A stretch of 64,000 bases of DNA from Pyrus communis (lineage: Eukaryota > Streptophyta > Magnoliopsida > Rosales > Rosaceae): positions 12,964,121 through 13,028,120 of the forward strand of contig NC_084817.1 of NCBI RefSeq assembly GCF_963583255.1. Reading direction: 5' to 3'. Of this stretch, positions 38,097 to 49,889 are shown in pieces. A model generated the notes under the pieces. It did not search any database, was not told where the DNA came from, and was given only the letters and a program-made list of their open reading frames with translations. The position numbers and the translations under genes are program-made. Every line of letters starts with the position of its first letter. The first letter of the stretch is position 1.

Positions 38097-40989
38097 TGAT
38101 GCGAGATTTTTACGCACACAAATTAAACCCTTTTTTTGTCAATTGTAGTATAGGTATAAGTAGGGATCGTTCTGGACCGGGGATTAGGAGGGATTGTTAA
38201 TCACTTGGATTTGACTCAAAAACGTAAAAACACAATATAAAACACTATACTAGACTCAAAGAATGCAAAACTAAACTTTAAAACACTAAGACAAACCAAA
38301 GACTCAAAATGCTTTAAAAACACAAACTAAAATGATTTCTAACTAAATTGAACAATAAAGTAAAGGGGGATTGAGTTTTGGACGAATTTGAAAACAAAAC
38401 AAAAACTTGGAAACAAAACAGATTGTAAAACGAAGAATGATGAGAAACTAGTTAGAGGGTTCCTTATCCACACATGAACATAAGCATATAATTTGACTCC
38501 CAGTTATGGCTTCAACAAACGATGAATGACAATGCTCCAAGTTAATTAGGTCCGCTTAAATTAACTTTCAGATTTCCCTAGATTCATTGGATTGAATGGG
38601 ATACGCATTACAACCAAATTATTCCTAATCAAAGTCCCTAACATGGAATACGCATGATAGAGACATTCAACAAAGATCATTAAGTTCAACGGAAATCATA
38701 AACATCGACTAGGCATTCATAACTATGGAATACGCATGTTAATCCAGCCTAGGGTTTACTAAACACAATCGTGACTAGCGATTTTTACTACTCATGAATA
38801 TAAGTTCATAACGATTAGGTGAAATTCCCTTATATCCTAGCATCAAGTTTAGGCATGCAAATAAAGTGTCGACCCTCAACCCACATACATAAACAAGTTC
38901 TTAATCAAAACAGAAAAGTAAACCACATCTAAGGTTCATGAATTCATAACTGGAGTAAATCAAATCATAACCAACATATGTCCATGGCTTCAAATTCGCC
39001 TCTAACTAAAAAGAAATTAGTTCCACATGTTTAACATAATTGAACAACAAGTTAAATTAAACATGAAAACAGAAACAAGAAAAGAAAGAACAAATTGAGG
39101 GAATTGAATGGATGGAAAGTTAGCTACGGGGTTCATCTCCACATATGTTATACTTGCATAATAAAACGATTTCCAATTGCATTTCAATAAATCATTAATT
39201 CTCAATGCTCCAAGTTAATTAGATCCGCTTAAATTAACTTTCAAATCTTCCTAACGTTATTGAATTGGATGATTGCATACGACAACCCAAAACATTCCCC
39301 ACAAGTCCCCTACATGATTGCATAATATAGATACAAGCAAGAATCATTACGCTCTATGAAAATTATAAGTGTTGACGAGGCATTCGTTACTATGGAATAC
39401 GCATGAAACTTATGCCAAGAATTCGTTTAATGCGATTGTTTATAAGCAACCTCCACTACTTGTGAATATAAGTTCGTAACTATTAGGTGAAACTCACTTA
39501 TATTCTAGCGTCATATTCATGCATGAAAATTAAGTGTGCACTCTCAATAAACATACATAAATAAGTTATCAATCAAACAGTTAAACGAATTGAATCCACA
39601 ACTTATGAAACGCAATTAGAAGTAATCAAATCAAAATGCAAGCATAAACATATATTTCGAATTCCCCCCTAGCCAAGGGGGTTTAGTTCCTCATGGTACA
39701 AAACAAAGAGTATTGAAATTAAACATTGAAATCAAAGAAACACCTAAACATTCCAACAACTCAAACTTGAATTGTATGAACGTTTAGGCCCTCTTATCTT
39801 CCTCTTCGTTGTAGCACAAGGTCTAAGGATAGTTTGATGGTGTGAATGGTTTGGGGAGTGGTGAAAATGGAAGGATGGTGTTTGGATTGTAAGGGAGGGC
39901 ACGGCACAAGGGAGTTTGATGGTCTACATTCTGAATATGGAAGAATGTATGAATGAGGTGTATGATGCTGGAAATGCAAAGAAACTCACGGCAAAAGGGG
40001 GAAGTGTTTGTGTTGTGGTATGTACAATGGAATGGAAGTGTGGGATTGAATGCCTGTGGCTGATTTATGAAGAGTGAATGCATGTGGCTGATAGGTATGA
40101 ATGATTATGGATGCATGTGCAATGTTTTAAAGGATGGAATGCATGTGAATATGATGGAAATCTGATGGGAACTCACGGCAAGGATGATTTCTGGTGGTGA
40201 ATGGGTGTATGTTTGAATGATTAAAGGGACATGTGGGTTGGAAATGATGAAGGAAATGCATGTGAGTGACAACTAGATATGTTGATGAATGCATGTGGAA
40301 TGTTTGTGGTGAGTGAATGTGCACGGCAATGAGTGATTTCTGGTGGTGAATGGGTGATGCAATTGCATGTGGATTAGGTTGTGAAAGCATGTGAATGCAT
40401 GTGTTGATTTATGAAGATGCATGTGCAATGAAGTGGAATGACAGCTAGGTTGAATATGCATGTGGAATGGCTTCATTTCTGAAATGTTGAATGATTACTT
40501 GGTAAGGGGATGCACGGCATGGGTAGTGTTTGTGTGAATGATGGCAGATTTGTGTGGATGATATGTTTAGGGTCTTGTAAGGGTGGAAATGCATGTGGAG
40601 TGCATGATTGTTTATGATGATGTGCACGGCAAGGTTGGAGAAATGATTATGGATGCATGTGTTGAAGTGGTGATGAATGTGGATTAAAGGAATGCATGTG
40701 CAATGGATATAGGAAAGGTTTAAATGTCCTAGAACTAAAGAGAACAAGGCTCCAACACTTTGGTCTTCAATTAGGTCTTCAATTTCGTCCAACACTTTGG
40801 CTCCAAGCATAAGATATCCATCCTTAGCCCAAAAGTGCTCCAAAAGTCTCCAAAATGCATCTTTTTGCTCCTTTAGCCCTTTGGACCTACAAACACACGA
40901 AAATAGCTTAAAGTACTAAAATTACTAAGTACTAGCAACATAAATGCAAGAAAACAAGCAAACTAAGGCGCATAAATATGCTCCTATCA
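38097..40989 (-). mobile_element. Solo LTR of Athila family, 2893 bp, TSD GTTAG, internally chimeric
   Basis: Perfect GTTAG copies flank it at 38092-38096 and 40990-40994. The minus strand starts TGATAGGAGCATATTTATGC and ends with CGCATCA. It is over 500 bp longer than its relatives. It contains the CCAAGTTAATTAG(G/A)TCCGC block twice (about 38530 and 39210), once in the variant found at 26.8-27.3 kb and once in the common variant. The CATGCA-rich U3 lies at 39890-40690. It is noncoding. Confidence 0.9.
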
Positions 40990-40994
40990 GTTAG

Positions 40995-41971
40995 GCATAT
41001 AATTAAACACATAAAAACCCATTACGAGTAGAAGAATCATGTCAACCAAGTAGGACTAGCTTGATATTGGTCATCTTCACGAGTTTGTCTACTCTTCTTA
41101 ATCTTAGTTCCAATAAACCTAATTGATTGGTCATCCATATAGATTTATCTATCTATCTAGATATAAAATTCCTAAAGGTGATTAGTCATTAGAAATCCAA
41201 ATCTAGAATAAAATACCCACAAAGATTAAGATGTTATGGCTTCACCATTAACAAAGTACTTAGCAAATATTCATGTCATGGCTTCACCATAAACCTTACA
41301 AAAAACTTAGTTATACATAGAAATAAAAATAAAAGAAAGATAGAACACGGAGTCCATGGAAAAGCACGTCGATCCCCAAGCTCTTCTTCATAAATTGTGG
41401 AGATGGTGAATGGTGTAGTAGTGTGGTTGGTATCAAGGAATGCGGAGGTGATGTCAAGATCTTAGGGCACCTTATATATACTAGAAAAACCCTAAAACAA
41501 ACTCCTAACAATTAATCACACAAACTAGGAAAAAAATCTTTCTTGGCTTGGGAAACATATCATTTGTCTTGCATGCCACATTTGGGGTCGATTTATCTTT
41601 TGGAAAATTCTGTAAAATACAAGAAACGTAGCTTTATCTCTTATTTATCCAAGCATATATTGCACGCTACTAGGAAAATCGAGAAAGCCTTGGAAAACAA
41701 CTTATGGGGGATTGATTTGTAAAACTAGAATGAATGATTTCATGGAAAATTATGAAATTTGGACACAACAACGTTCAGCCTCTTAGCGTCCTTCTCCAAT
41801 TAACCTTGCATCAAAACTCTTCCAGAAAGTCAAATTATCACCAAAAACATTCTAAGTGTGCAGATTGGCTAAAATTAAGGAAAGGAAAGCAATAAGGCTC
41901 TTTTATTATCAATTTCTTAACAAAACTTAGGGATAATTAACATGAAAATATGATAAATAATACACCTATCA
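40995..41971 (-). repeat. LTR-like sequence starting TGATAGGTGTATTATTTATC
   Basis: Read from 41971 on the minus strand it starts TGATAGGTGTATTATTTATC. A TATATATAAGG box lies at about 41470-41485 and a transcribed-leader-like stretch follows. It continues left of the inserted solo LTR. Family not identified; the frame at 41311-41511 is not a gene. Confidence 0.5.
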
Positions 41972-42366
41972 TAAACTATAACAAAGTTAATTGAGTGGGT
42001 CACCACATAGGCTGCCAGTCTCTAAAACGCTGTCAGTGAATCACCCTTACGCGCGAATGATGTACACGTGCTTGACACAAAAAATTTTAAGACGTGGCTG
42101 ACATCACATCCATTTAGGCTCTCGGGCCTTGGATTTTTGCCTGATTTTTTGCTTGGGCTCCCCTTAGCACCAATTGCCCGAGGTGGGCTGGAGTAATTGG
42201 GAGGGGGAGGGGGGTTTGGAATTAAATTGAAGCCTATCCATAAGGCTATTACCCATAGTTGAAGTGCTTTAAGTCCAGATTGAAGAATTTACTTAGATTC
42301 AAGAATCTCACCATCACACGAACCTTATCAAAGAACATTAAGTAGGAGCACATTTCATAGATCAGA
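41972..42366. other. No gene; G-rich tract
   Basis: Nothing coding. A purine tract GGGAGGGGGAGGGGGG lies at about 42209-42224, like a polypurine tract, which would fit an internal region adjoining an LTR start. Confidence 0.35.
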
Positions 42367-43890
42367 TCACATTCTAAAAGAACGGAGGTTCGAGTTGACA
42401 CGTTCAAGATCCTGGATCTTCAGCAGGTTGATGCAAATATCCTTCCGTGCAGCTTTCAGTAGCCTCTTAGATGCAGCTAGCTTGAACTTCAAATCTTCAA
42501 CTTCTTGGATAACTTCTTCCAACTGAACATAAATAAGGGCATAAACATTAGACCCTATCAAACTAGCAAGCTCAGACTTCAACTTTTCAATATTTTTTGT
42601 AGCCGAGCGAGCTATGACCACCATCACCGCTTTAACCTCTTTCGTAGCATAAACTACAGCTAGGCTAATAGGCATAGCCATAACAACCAAGATCAAAGTC
42701 TTATGCATGGTGGCAAGGAGAGAGACGCATGACGCTTCACAAATGAACCCAAAATGACTACTTTCCCAACACTCTTAACAAACTTGGCATAAACATAGGG
42801 TCCTTAAGCAGGTCAACCTCAAGCAGTGCACAAATTTTAGGTAACTCTTTAGGAGTAGACCTTTTGGATTCTTTACAACTTCCCTCAGAAACAGTTTCTT
42901 CCTTCTCAGCAGGTGGAACCGGTATCACAACATAAGGAGAAGCAGGCCTATGTGTCTTCTTAACAGACGAATCCATCTTTCCACTCATCATACAGGTGAC
43001 CTTTTGGAAGCCAATCCAGGCTTAGCTCCAAACAAACATTCCAACACAAACCCATATGCTGGGGCTAGCACAACTTCTACATTGAGCGATCTTCTCATCT
43101 CACGTTTTAGCCTTCTTAGGAGTAGCAAGCTTCGTATACACAGACTTAGTAACCTTTTTCTTTCCTTTGGGAGAAGATAGGTCGATGACATGTTTTTCAG
43201 TAGTGGCCGAACTCCTACGGGCAACGAAAAAAGTCATTGGCTTCTTCTTAATTGGTGACTTTCGACCAAGTGGCTTAGACCTCGTTTTTCCGCCCTCACT
43301 GGTAGCCTACTCAACAGAGGCGATCAGACGGGTAAGCACATGATCCTTCTTGATCTCTTCTTTCAGAAGTAGCCCACCTTTCTCCTAGCGAAGAAGACTG
43401 AGTAGCCGGCGACACTGACAATACTCAGCATGAATGCCTAAGGCGATATGCATTTTCTTCATGTCTGACATAGTCTTTGGACTTGAGCCAGATTTCGAAT
43501 CTGTACAAAGAAAGGAAGACATTCAATAACTTGAAGTCAAGAGCAACTCAACAAAAATACAAAGGCAAGTCAAGAACGAAGCAGCTAATCGACCATAAAA
43601 AAAGAAGTCGGGATAGCATTTGGAAAACATTGAGCAGAAGGGTACTTTATGGTTCAAATCACCTCCTAAAAGAAGCACGACATGGGAAAGGTGAACCCCA
43701 GCACAAAGTAGTAAAAGTTGAACTTAATGGCTCTCTTTTCTACTCTACCAGCCTCACTACATGGTTTATGGATGTCCCTTCCTTCACTTGCTTCACACAG
43801 ACTCGAGGTTGGACTGCATGTTTGTATGTCTCAAAGAACTCCCAAAATAGCTCATTGAATCAAATCTTAACACAAGTGGCCTTAGAGTAG
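42367..43890 (-). pseudogene. Decayed transposon ORF with coiled-coil end, copy 2
   Basis: This is the second copy of the unit at 34.7-36.2 kb. 42367-42708 (113 codons) is the best preserved part: a hydrophobic start, then a charged segment (KNIEKLKSELASLIGSN..QLEEVIQEVEDLKFKLAAS) with heptad spacing, predicted coiled coil. 42758-42991 encodes the VVIPVP linker and LRVLGK end; 42988-43224 a basic segment. Frames shift between pieces. No transposase catalytic motif is visible. Function unknown. Confidence 0.5.
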
Positions 43891-44603
43891 CGAATGGTAT
43901 TAAAAGACCCCATTGGCGGTACAAGGACGAATGATATTTGTACGGTTAGACAGAGGTATATTGATGAACTCATGCATGAAAAATCACAAGAACAATATTC
44001 AGAAGACGATTCAAATAAGAGAAGAAACAAAAAATATGGACAACAAGGAGCAAGAGGCACCAGACCACAATCCAGCACCCTACTGTCAAGGCGAGGGGTT
44101 TAGCCTGTAACTCTTCGCGCCTTAGCCCAAATTAGTAGAAGCCCTGCCGAACCTCCATTCTCCTTCTCTCTTTCGGCCTAAGTTAATAAAAGACCTGCAA
44201 TCTCTTTTTCCATTTCCAATAGTTAAGCCCCCGATCTATTATTCCTCTCTCCTCCCAGCGAGACAAGCCCTACAACCCACTTCCTTTAACGTGGTCAAGC
44301 CTAATGCCAGGCCCAGCCCACTCCAATCAACCGAGAGGCAGAGCCTCAGTCTCTCTCTTTCACTATTTTTTAGTCAAGTCAGCAAGCCCAACTTGCCTCA
44401 ACCAGGTCTAACACCGCGCCAGGCCTAGCACATCAACCTGCAGTCCTCAGGCTGATTTAGCCTAGCAATTGTCCCAATCTAGCCACACACCGAGCTCAGC
44501 TTGCCTTGTCTTCATCTTCAGTGCCAGTCGAGCCATTTTCTTTAAGCACCGTGGCTTTTAGCCATGCCACCCAACTCCTCAGCTCCGTGCAAAGACATGC
44601 TAG
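43891..44603. other. No gene recognised; transposon-derived and CT-rich flank of E3
   Basis: 43894-44103 is an open but featureless charged frame. 44110-44600 is rich in GCCCA/AGCCC words and looks like an LTR leader. CAGCC at 44604-44608 is the left target copy of E3. Confidence 0.4.
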
Positions 44604-44608
44604 CAGCC

Positions 44609-46229
44609 TGATTGATGTTTTCCTTCCTAGTGCTAAAATAGGTTTAGTATAATGGCACAAGTAAGGGTGTCGAATCCACAGGGACTAATTGGACCTATAT
44701 AATCACTTGTTTTGCAAGAACTCTTTACTAGAGAAATAAAACTAATCAATGTAGGCAGATTTGTTGTTGTAACTTGAAAGCATAAGGAAATGAAGTAAAC
44801 ACAAAATGAATGAATCAACAGCTAAAAAAATGAGATAGTACCAATGGAGATGAAGCTAGGGATTCGATTTTACCATTGCTAACCCAAGGCCATGCTTGTT
44901 GAATCAGATTATACTCATCCATCTACCTATTTCTTGAGTTTGTTTCACTTAGATATGATCAACCATATGATGTGTGGATTTGATCAAATGTCTCTAATCA
45001 TGAGCCTAATTGTGATGTGCAACTTTGGTTCCTAATCAAGAATATGTAGTGCACAAGAAACTTTTCACAAAACCAAAGGGAACACTCGGCAGGATGTTTG
45101 CAAAACATTCCCTTCATTCATTCACATATCCACCAAGATTATGCAAGATGTGTGCTTTAATCTTGGCTAAACAACCTGTGGTTAATTCAAATGATGATCA
45201 AGCATTAAAATCAACACACTAAGTCACAATTAAATCGGAGAATGAAACAAGAAATAGATAGATTAAATGAGAATTCTGAATTAACTACATGGCAATCTTG
45301 CAAGGCTACATCGAATCCCTAGAGAGAGATTAGTTACACTTCATGTCTACAAAAGGTTTGACATAAAAATATATAACATGAGTGAACATAGGATTAAGAA
45401 GAAAGAACCCTTGAAGCAAAACTGATGTCGAAATCCCTTAAGAGTTGCCTTCGGTGTTGGTGCTCCAAGTGTGTTGTAAATGAAGGTGGAGCGGCTAAGG
45501 TTGAATGGTTTCTGCGAATGGGAGAGTGTATGGAATGGAATGAAGCCGAGAAGAGATTGTGTAGAAATGGAAGGGGATTTGCGGCAAAGGGAAAGATTGG
45601 ATGTGTTTATGGTATCTTGTGTATGAAAATGAGATGTCTTTTTTTGTGTATGAATGCATGGGTTTTTATAGGGGGAATGGGAGAATAAGTGGGTGATTGT
45701 TTAAGAGTGAATGTGGTTGTTATGATTGAGAGTGCATGTGGATGAAATAATGATGGAAAAAGAGCTAGGTTGTTGGTGTGTGAATGCATGTGTTGAATGA
45801 TTAGAGTGCATGTGGGTGAATATGTGGTTGAAATGATGAAGTAGGAAGGTGGAAATGCATGTGTTGAATTGGTGGTGCAATGATGAAAGAGTAAGTGCAT
45901 GTGTGTGTGAATGCATGTGGCTAAGGGTTGTTGATTGGGCTAGAGGTTTTGCATGGCTCAAAGGATTGTTTGATTGGGCTAGGCCCTTTGTTTTATGTCC
46001 AAAGTGCATACAAGGCTTTCAAATTCGTCCAACACTTTGGCTCCAAGCATATGTTATCCATTCCAAGCCCAATTTTGCTCCAAAATGCTCCAAAATGCAT
46101 CTTTTTGCTTCCTTAGCCATATGAACCTAAAAACACACGAAAATGGCTTAAACTACTAAAACAACTATGAATTAACAACATAGATGCACGAAAACAAGCT
46201 AAGTAAGTCGCCTAAATATGCTCCTATCA
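44609..46229 (-). repeat. 3' LTR of E3 (1621 bp)
   Basis: The minus strand starts TGATAGGAGCATATTTAGGC (from 46229) and ends AACATCAATCA (to 44609). The TATAAAAA box is at 45663-45670. CATGCA-rich U3 occupies 45700-45930. The end contains the TCCCTGTGGATTCGACACCC motif common at Athila LTR 3' ends and differs completely from the CGCATCA end of the other LTRs in the window. The open frames within it (45425-45688, 45607-45900, 45701-46009) recur exactly in the other LTR and are not genes. Confidence 0.95.
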
Positions 46230-46269
46230 AATTCCCCCACACTTAGCTTTTGCTAGTCCTCGAGCAAAA
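46230..46269 (-). promoter_or_regulatory. Polypurine tract and adjacent hairpin of E3
   Basis: On the minus strand the hairpin (46248-46269, stem TTTTGCT/AGCAAAA, loop containing GAGGAC) is followed by AAGTGTGGGGGAATT directly before the 3' LTR. This is the plus-strand priming site. Confidence 0.85.
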
Positions 46270-48043
46270 CAAAATAATAACAAATAAACAAAACGACACT
46301 AAACAAGTAAAACACAACCTAAACCTTCCAACAACCGTCTTAGGGATTTCCAATGCACATGACAAGTTAAAAATCATTATTCTCACAGATTTTAGCCATC
46401 TTTACACTTAAGTACATTCTTAATCATAGTCACCACATACTAGTTCACAATTAAGCAATTAAAACACATTTCAAATGTAGTAACATGCTTTAGAGAATTT
46501 ACTCAATTCCTTACTAGAATGCACTCTATTTTCACACAGATTTTCTGACTACACACCCTACACTAGTTATATGTGAGAGATTGATGTAAACATGAAAGAC
46601 TAGTATCTCACATATGTTATAACAAAGAAAGCATTTTCTGGATTTACGATAATGACATGAGCTCATATCAAATCCAAACTCCACATTATTGAACACATAA
46701 CGATCAAGATAGAAGTCAAAGGGGTGTAACGGGGCTAGGGTATTGGTTAACAATGAAAGGTGAAGGATAAACAAACATTCTTAAAGCAATAGTGAGCAAA
46801 GTATTGAATTAGGCACTTAGAATTCCCTTTAGAGCACGGAAAACAACTTTTAGACTAATAGGGGAAATTCAAACAACTCTTATTTTTCTTTTCTTTTTCA
46901 TTTTTTTTTTTCAATTTTTTTTTCTTCTTTTTTTTATTTTTTTTTATTTTTTTTTATTTTTTTTAGCCGTGCCTCGGCACAACAACTCTCATCAATAATC
47001 CTTCCCCCACACTTATTTTCTGCAACATATTAATCAAAAAGGAATTCATTTTCCGTCATGCTTACTATGCTTTAAGAACAAAGGCATGGATGGTCCTATC
47101 CTAGGCTAGGTAAGGATAACATGGGTTAAAGAACATAGGCTAAACAAGGCTCAAAGGGGTTAAAACTTACAACAAATACGAAATATGGGAAGTAAGGCTA
47201 TTTGGCTATGGTGGCAACTACACAACTTTATCTTGATATATGTTATGCAATTCAATGTCATGCTTTGAATGAAATGGATATAAGTTCTAGCATTTAGTTC
47301 TATCATGATACAATTGCATTCTAAGTAGCAACCAAGCAAGGAATAATGAGATCATGCAACAACTTTAGAAAACAAAGAATCACAGAAAATAACTCTCCAA
47401 AGAAGGTAATGGCTCGAGTCTCACAAGGTTGTAGCGTTTGTTTGAGTTCCTTCCTTCAAGCATGTCACAAATTTTTTTTTTTATTTTTTTTTTATGATTG
47501 CATGTGAAGTCATACATTATAACCATAACCAAGCATATACCAAGAGTAAATCAAACTTTCATCCATGTTTATAACTCTCTTTAACAGTCATGCAATTACA
47601 AACCAAATCCTTATCATTGTGTTGGAAGGTACCCTAAGACACAAACACACAAAAAGCACTTAAAACACTCTTTTTAGGCTTTTCAAAACATTTTTTTCAA
47701 ATTTTTATGTGATTTTCGGAGTTATAAAACAAAACACACTAAAACACTCTAAAACAATTTAAAAACACCTTAAAACAGCAAGGAACAACATTTGAAGTTA
47801 TGGGTGATAAAATCCCACGAATTTGCATTAACAACATTAGTTACCCCCCCCCCCCCCCCCCAACACTTAAATCAAACATTGTCCTCAATGTTTTAAGCAT
47901 AGATTCACACAAAACATAAGTAAACACACAAAAAGCACTTAAACATACTAAACATGGCAAAATGTAATTAACAAAGAGAAGAGTTTAGGGACGCAAATCT
48001 GGTTATGGAGTGTAAATTCCCTCTTCTCCTTGGTGATTGCATT
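46230..48043 (-). repeat. LTR-proximal 3' noncoding part of E3 (E2-type)
   Basis: From 48043 leftward it matches E2 from the CAATCACCAAGGAGA segment (about 20191) through the hairpin (47874-47893), an 18-base C run on the plus strand (47844-47861), T-rich tracts near 47470 and 46880-46965, to the PPT. It has no coding region. Confidence 0.8.
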
Positions 48044-48752
48044 GAGGCTTTTATCTTTGTGATTCCACAGGCTTACTCTTGAACTGGTTTCCGCCCATCG
48101 TTGATTTTCCTTTGTGCTACATAATCTTGAACTGGGCAGCAGGATTCTTTTGGTCTTCCCCGAAGGTCTAAGCTTACCCCTTTTATCTGTTTCTTTGTTC
48201 AATCTTTGCAGGAGTGGTCCCTTCTCTGGAAGTGTATCAACCGTTGAAGATGACTACTCGAGAGCAATGCTAGGTAAGCAATCAGGAATAGATTCCAGGC
48301 AGTTGGCTCCAGAACAGAAGACTGACTCCAAGTGCTGGCTGATTGCTTCTTTCACTTTGCCATGCGAGTAAGAACAAGGACAAAGAAAAAGACAGGGAAA
48401 GAGCATGATATGAGATACTTTTGCTTTTGACCTTGATGATATGAGATACCTTTGCTTTTGAAGAAGCGGTGAATGAATCAGCACACTTCAATCCGTCGTT
48501 TCCTCCTGGGTCATCTGTACTCTAGGCATCTGGTATCATCTTTGGGGAAGAAGAAAGAATTGAGTATTTCGAAAGGCTTTGCTGGGAGTGCGCCCTCAGA
48601 GGTGAGGGAGAGTTGGGCATTTTCTTCAGGTTTTCCTTGCCATAAAAGATGAAGGTCGACATATATAGAGATAATAACAAGTGGTGGTACCATTCTTTTA
48701 CCCTTGTCGACAGACGTTTTGATCCCGCAAATCCGGCTTTTTGAAATATTGG
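48044..48752 (+). other. Cargo upstream segment of E3, possible captured exon
   Basis: This is foreign to the flanking E3 noncoding sequence. A pyrimidine-rich stretch ending TTTGCAG (to 48212) and a GTAAGC (48272) bracket a 59-bp segment that would make an exon on the plus strand. A 30-bp block with GATATGAGATAC(T/C)TTTGCTTT occurs twice (48408-48463). The minus-strand frame 48511-48882 is unsupported. The origin is not identified. Confidence 0.4.
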
Positions 48753-49105
48753 CGCCTCTTCGATCTTTGAAGACGCCTCTTCGATTTCTGAGCAGGCGCC
48801 CCTTCGATTTCTGAACGACGCCCCTTCGCTTTCTGAATGACACGTGGTAGTGCAGATGCGGCTCCTTTTGACAAAGCTGCACGCGTCTTCTGAAAAGCAG
48901 AGAAAGCGTCGCCGAACTTTGCGCTTGTCGGCTAAAGATGTGTAGTTGCGATGATGGCCTCCACGTGTTTTCAGCTTTGTCAGAAATCTTTTGACAAAGT
49001 TGAACGCGTTTTCTGAAAAGCTGAGGGAGCGTCGCCTAACTTACGCCGGAAAATCCGGCTCTTTGAATCGGTGGACGCGTCGCTTTGGCTTTTTATAGAG
49101 CTATC
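48753..49105 (+). promoter_or_regulatory. Promoter-like region of the antisense ORF
   Basis: Four tandem units of 21-23 bp starting CGCC(T/C)CTTCGAT lie at 48753, 48774, 48797 and 48819. Two longer direct repeats about 121-123 bp apart follow, each with a CACGTG G-box (48841-48846; 48962-48967) and a TTTTGACAAAG(C/T)TG(C/A)ACGCG block (48866; 48989). A TATA-like TTTATAGA is at 49092-49099, 114 bp before the ATG. The order fits a plant RNA polymerase II promoter reading rightward. Confidence 0.55.
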
Positions 49106-49212
49106 GATCACTGCCAACATACACACTCTGAAGATTTCCCATTCTTGAAAATCGTCTCCGGCCCTTCGAAATTTAACTCCATCCACCCCTTCTCATTGAA
49201 CACTTTTGAAAA

Positions 49213-49854
49213 ATGACTAACTCATCGAACCTTAGCTTAGATTTAAGTCTCAGCAGCGATCCGGTTGCGCCCCGTCAAGGTAATGTATGGCGCCCTTCTT
49301 TTTTATCTTCTAATGGTCCTCTTTCAGGTGAAGACTCCATGATGACCGATGTAACAACAGCTACGATAGTAGCTAGGAACCTCCTTACTCCTAAGGACAG
49401 TAGGCTGCTTTCAGGACGGTCCGATGAGTTGGCCGTTCAAGAGTCTCTCGCTCTCAGCGTTCAATGTGCAGGCTCTGTGTCCAACATGGGCCAACGCCTG
49501 CTTGCTCGGTCCCACCAAGTGGAATCGTTGATGGCAGAGGTGGAAAGTCTTAAGCAGGAGATCAAACAGCTTAAGTACGAGAATAGAAGTTTGCATGTGC
49601 TTGCAAATAACTATTCGTCGGGCATGAAGAGGAAGCTTGATGAACTGCAAGAATCTGAGGGTCGAATTCACAGTGACCGTCAAAGGCTTGCGGCTTATCT
49701 CCAGAGGCACCTTTTTCCTGGGTCATCCAGCGTTTGGCCAAGTATTGAGGCCTGGAATGCTCCCGCTCCGATGCCTCCCGCTTCGATGCCTTCTGCTCCG
49801 ACGCCTTCTGCTCCGACGCCTCGTAGTGGGGCTTCACGTAAACATCCTTTGTGA
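49213..49854 (+). CDS. Antisense cargo ORF of E3: 213-aa coiled-coil protein of unknown function
   Basis: ATG 49213 to TGA 49854, on the strand opposite to gag-pol, between pol and the 3' LTR. The N-terminus (about 1-60) is Ser/Leu-rich and polar. A central coiled coil with heptad spacing spans about 95-150 (QVESLMAEVESLKQEIKQLK and the KRKLDELQESEGRI segment). The C-terminus is a Pro/Ala/Ser-rich repeat (four related PxPxA(S/P)xP units, about 190-205). No catalytic motif, no membrane segment. I recall similar uncharacterised proteins scattered in Rosaceae genomes, which suggests a transposon-borne family; I cannot confirm this. Upstream sequence has a TATA box and G-boxes. Alternatives: a captured host gene fragment, or the gag-like ORF of a non-autonomous element nested in E3. 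Confidence 0.7.
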   Translation: MTNSSNLSLDLSLSSDPVAPRQGNVWRPSFLSSNGPLSGEDSMMTDVTTATIVARNLLTPKDSRLLSGRSDELAVQESLALSVQCAGSVSNMGQRLLARSHQVESLMAEVESLKQEIKQLKYENRSLHVLANNYSSGMKRKLDELQESEGRIHSDRQRLAAYLQRHLFPGSSSVWPSIEAWNAPAPMPPASMPSAPTPSAPTPRSGASRKHPL

Positions 49855-49889
49855 AGGCTCATCTTTCTGCCATGTTTTTTTTTTTTTTT

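Noticed and set aside
45025..46124. Frames that recur exactly at 56361-57460
   Set aside because: They are inside the two identical LTRs of E3. Duplication explains the identity, and none resembles a protein family.
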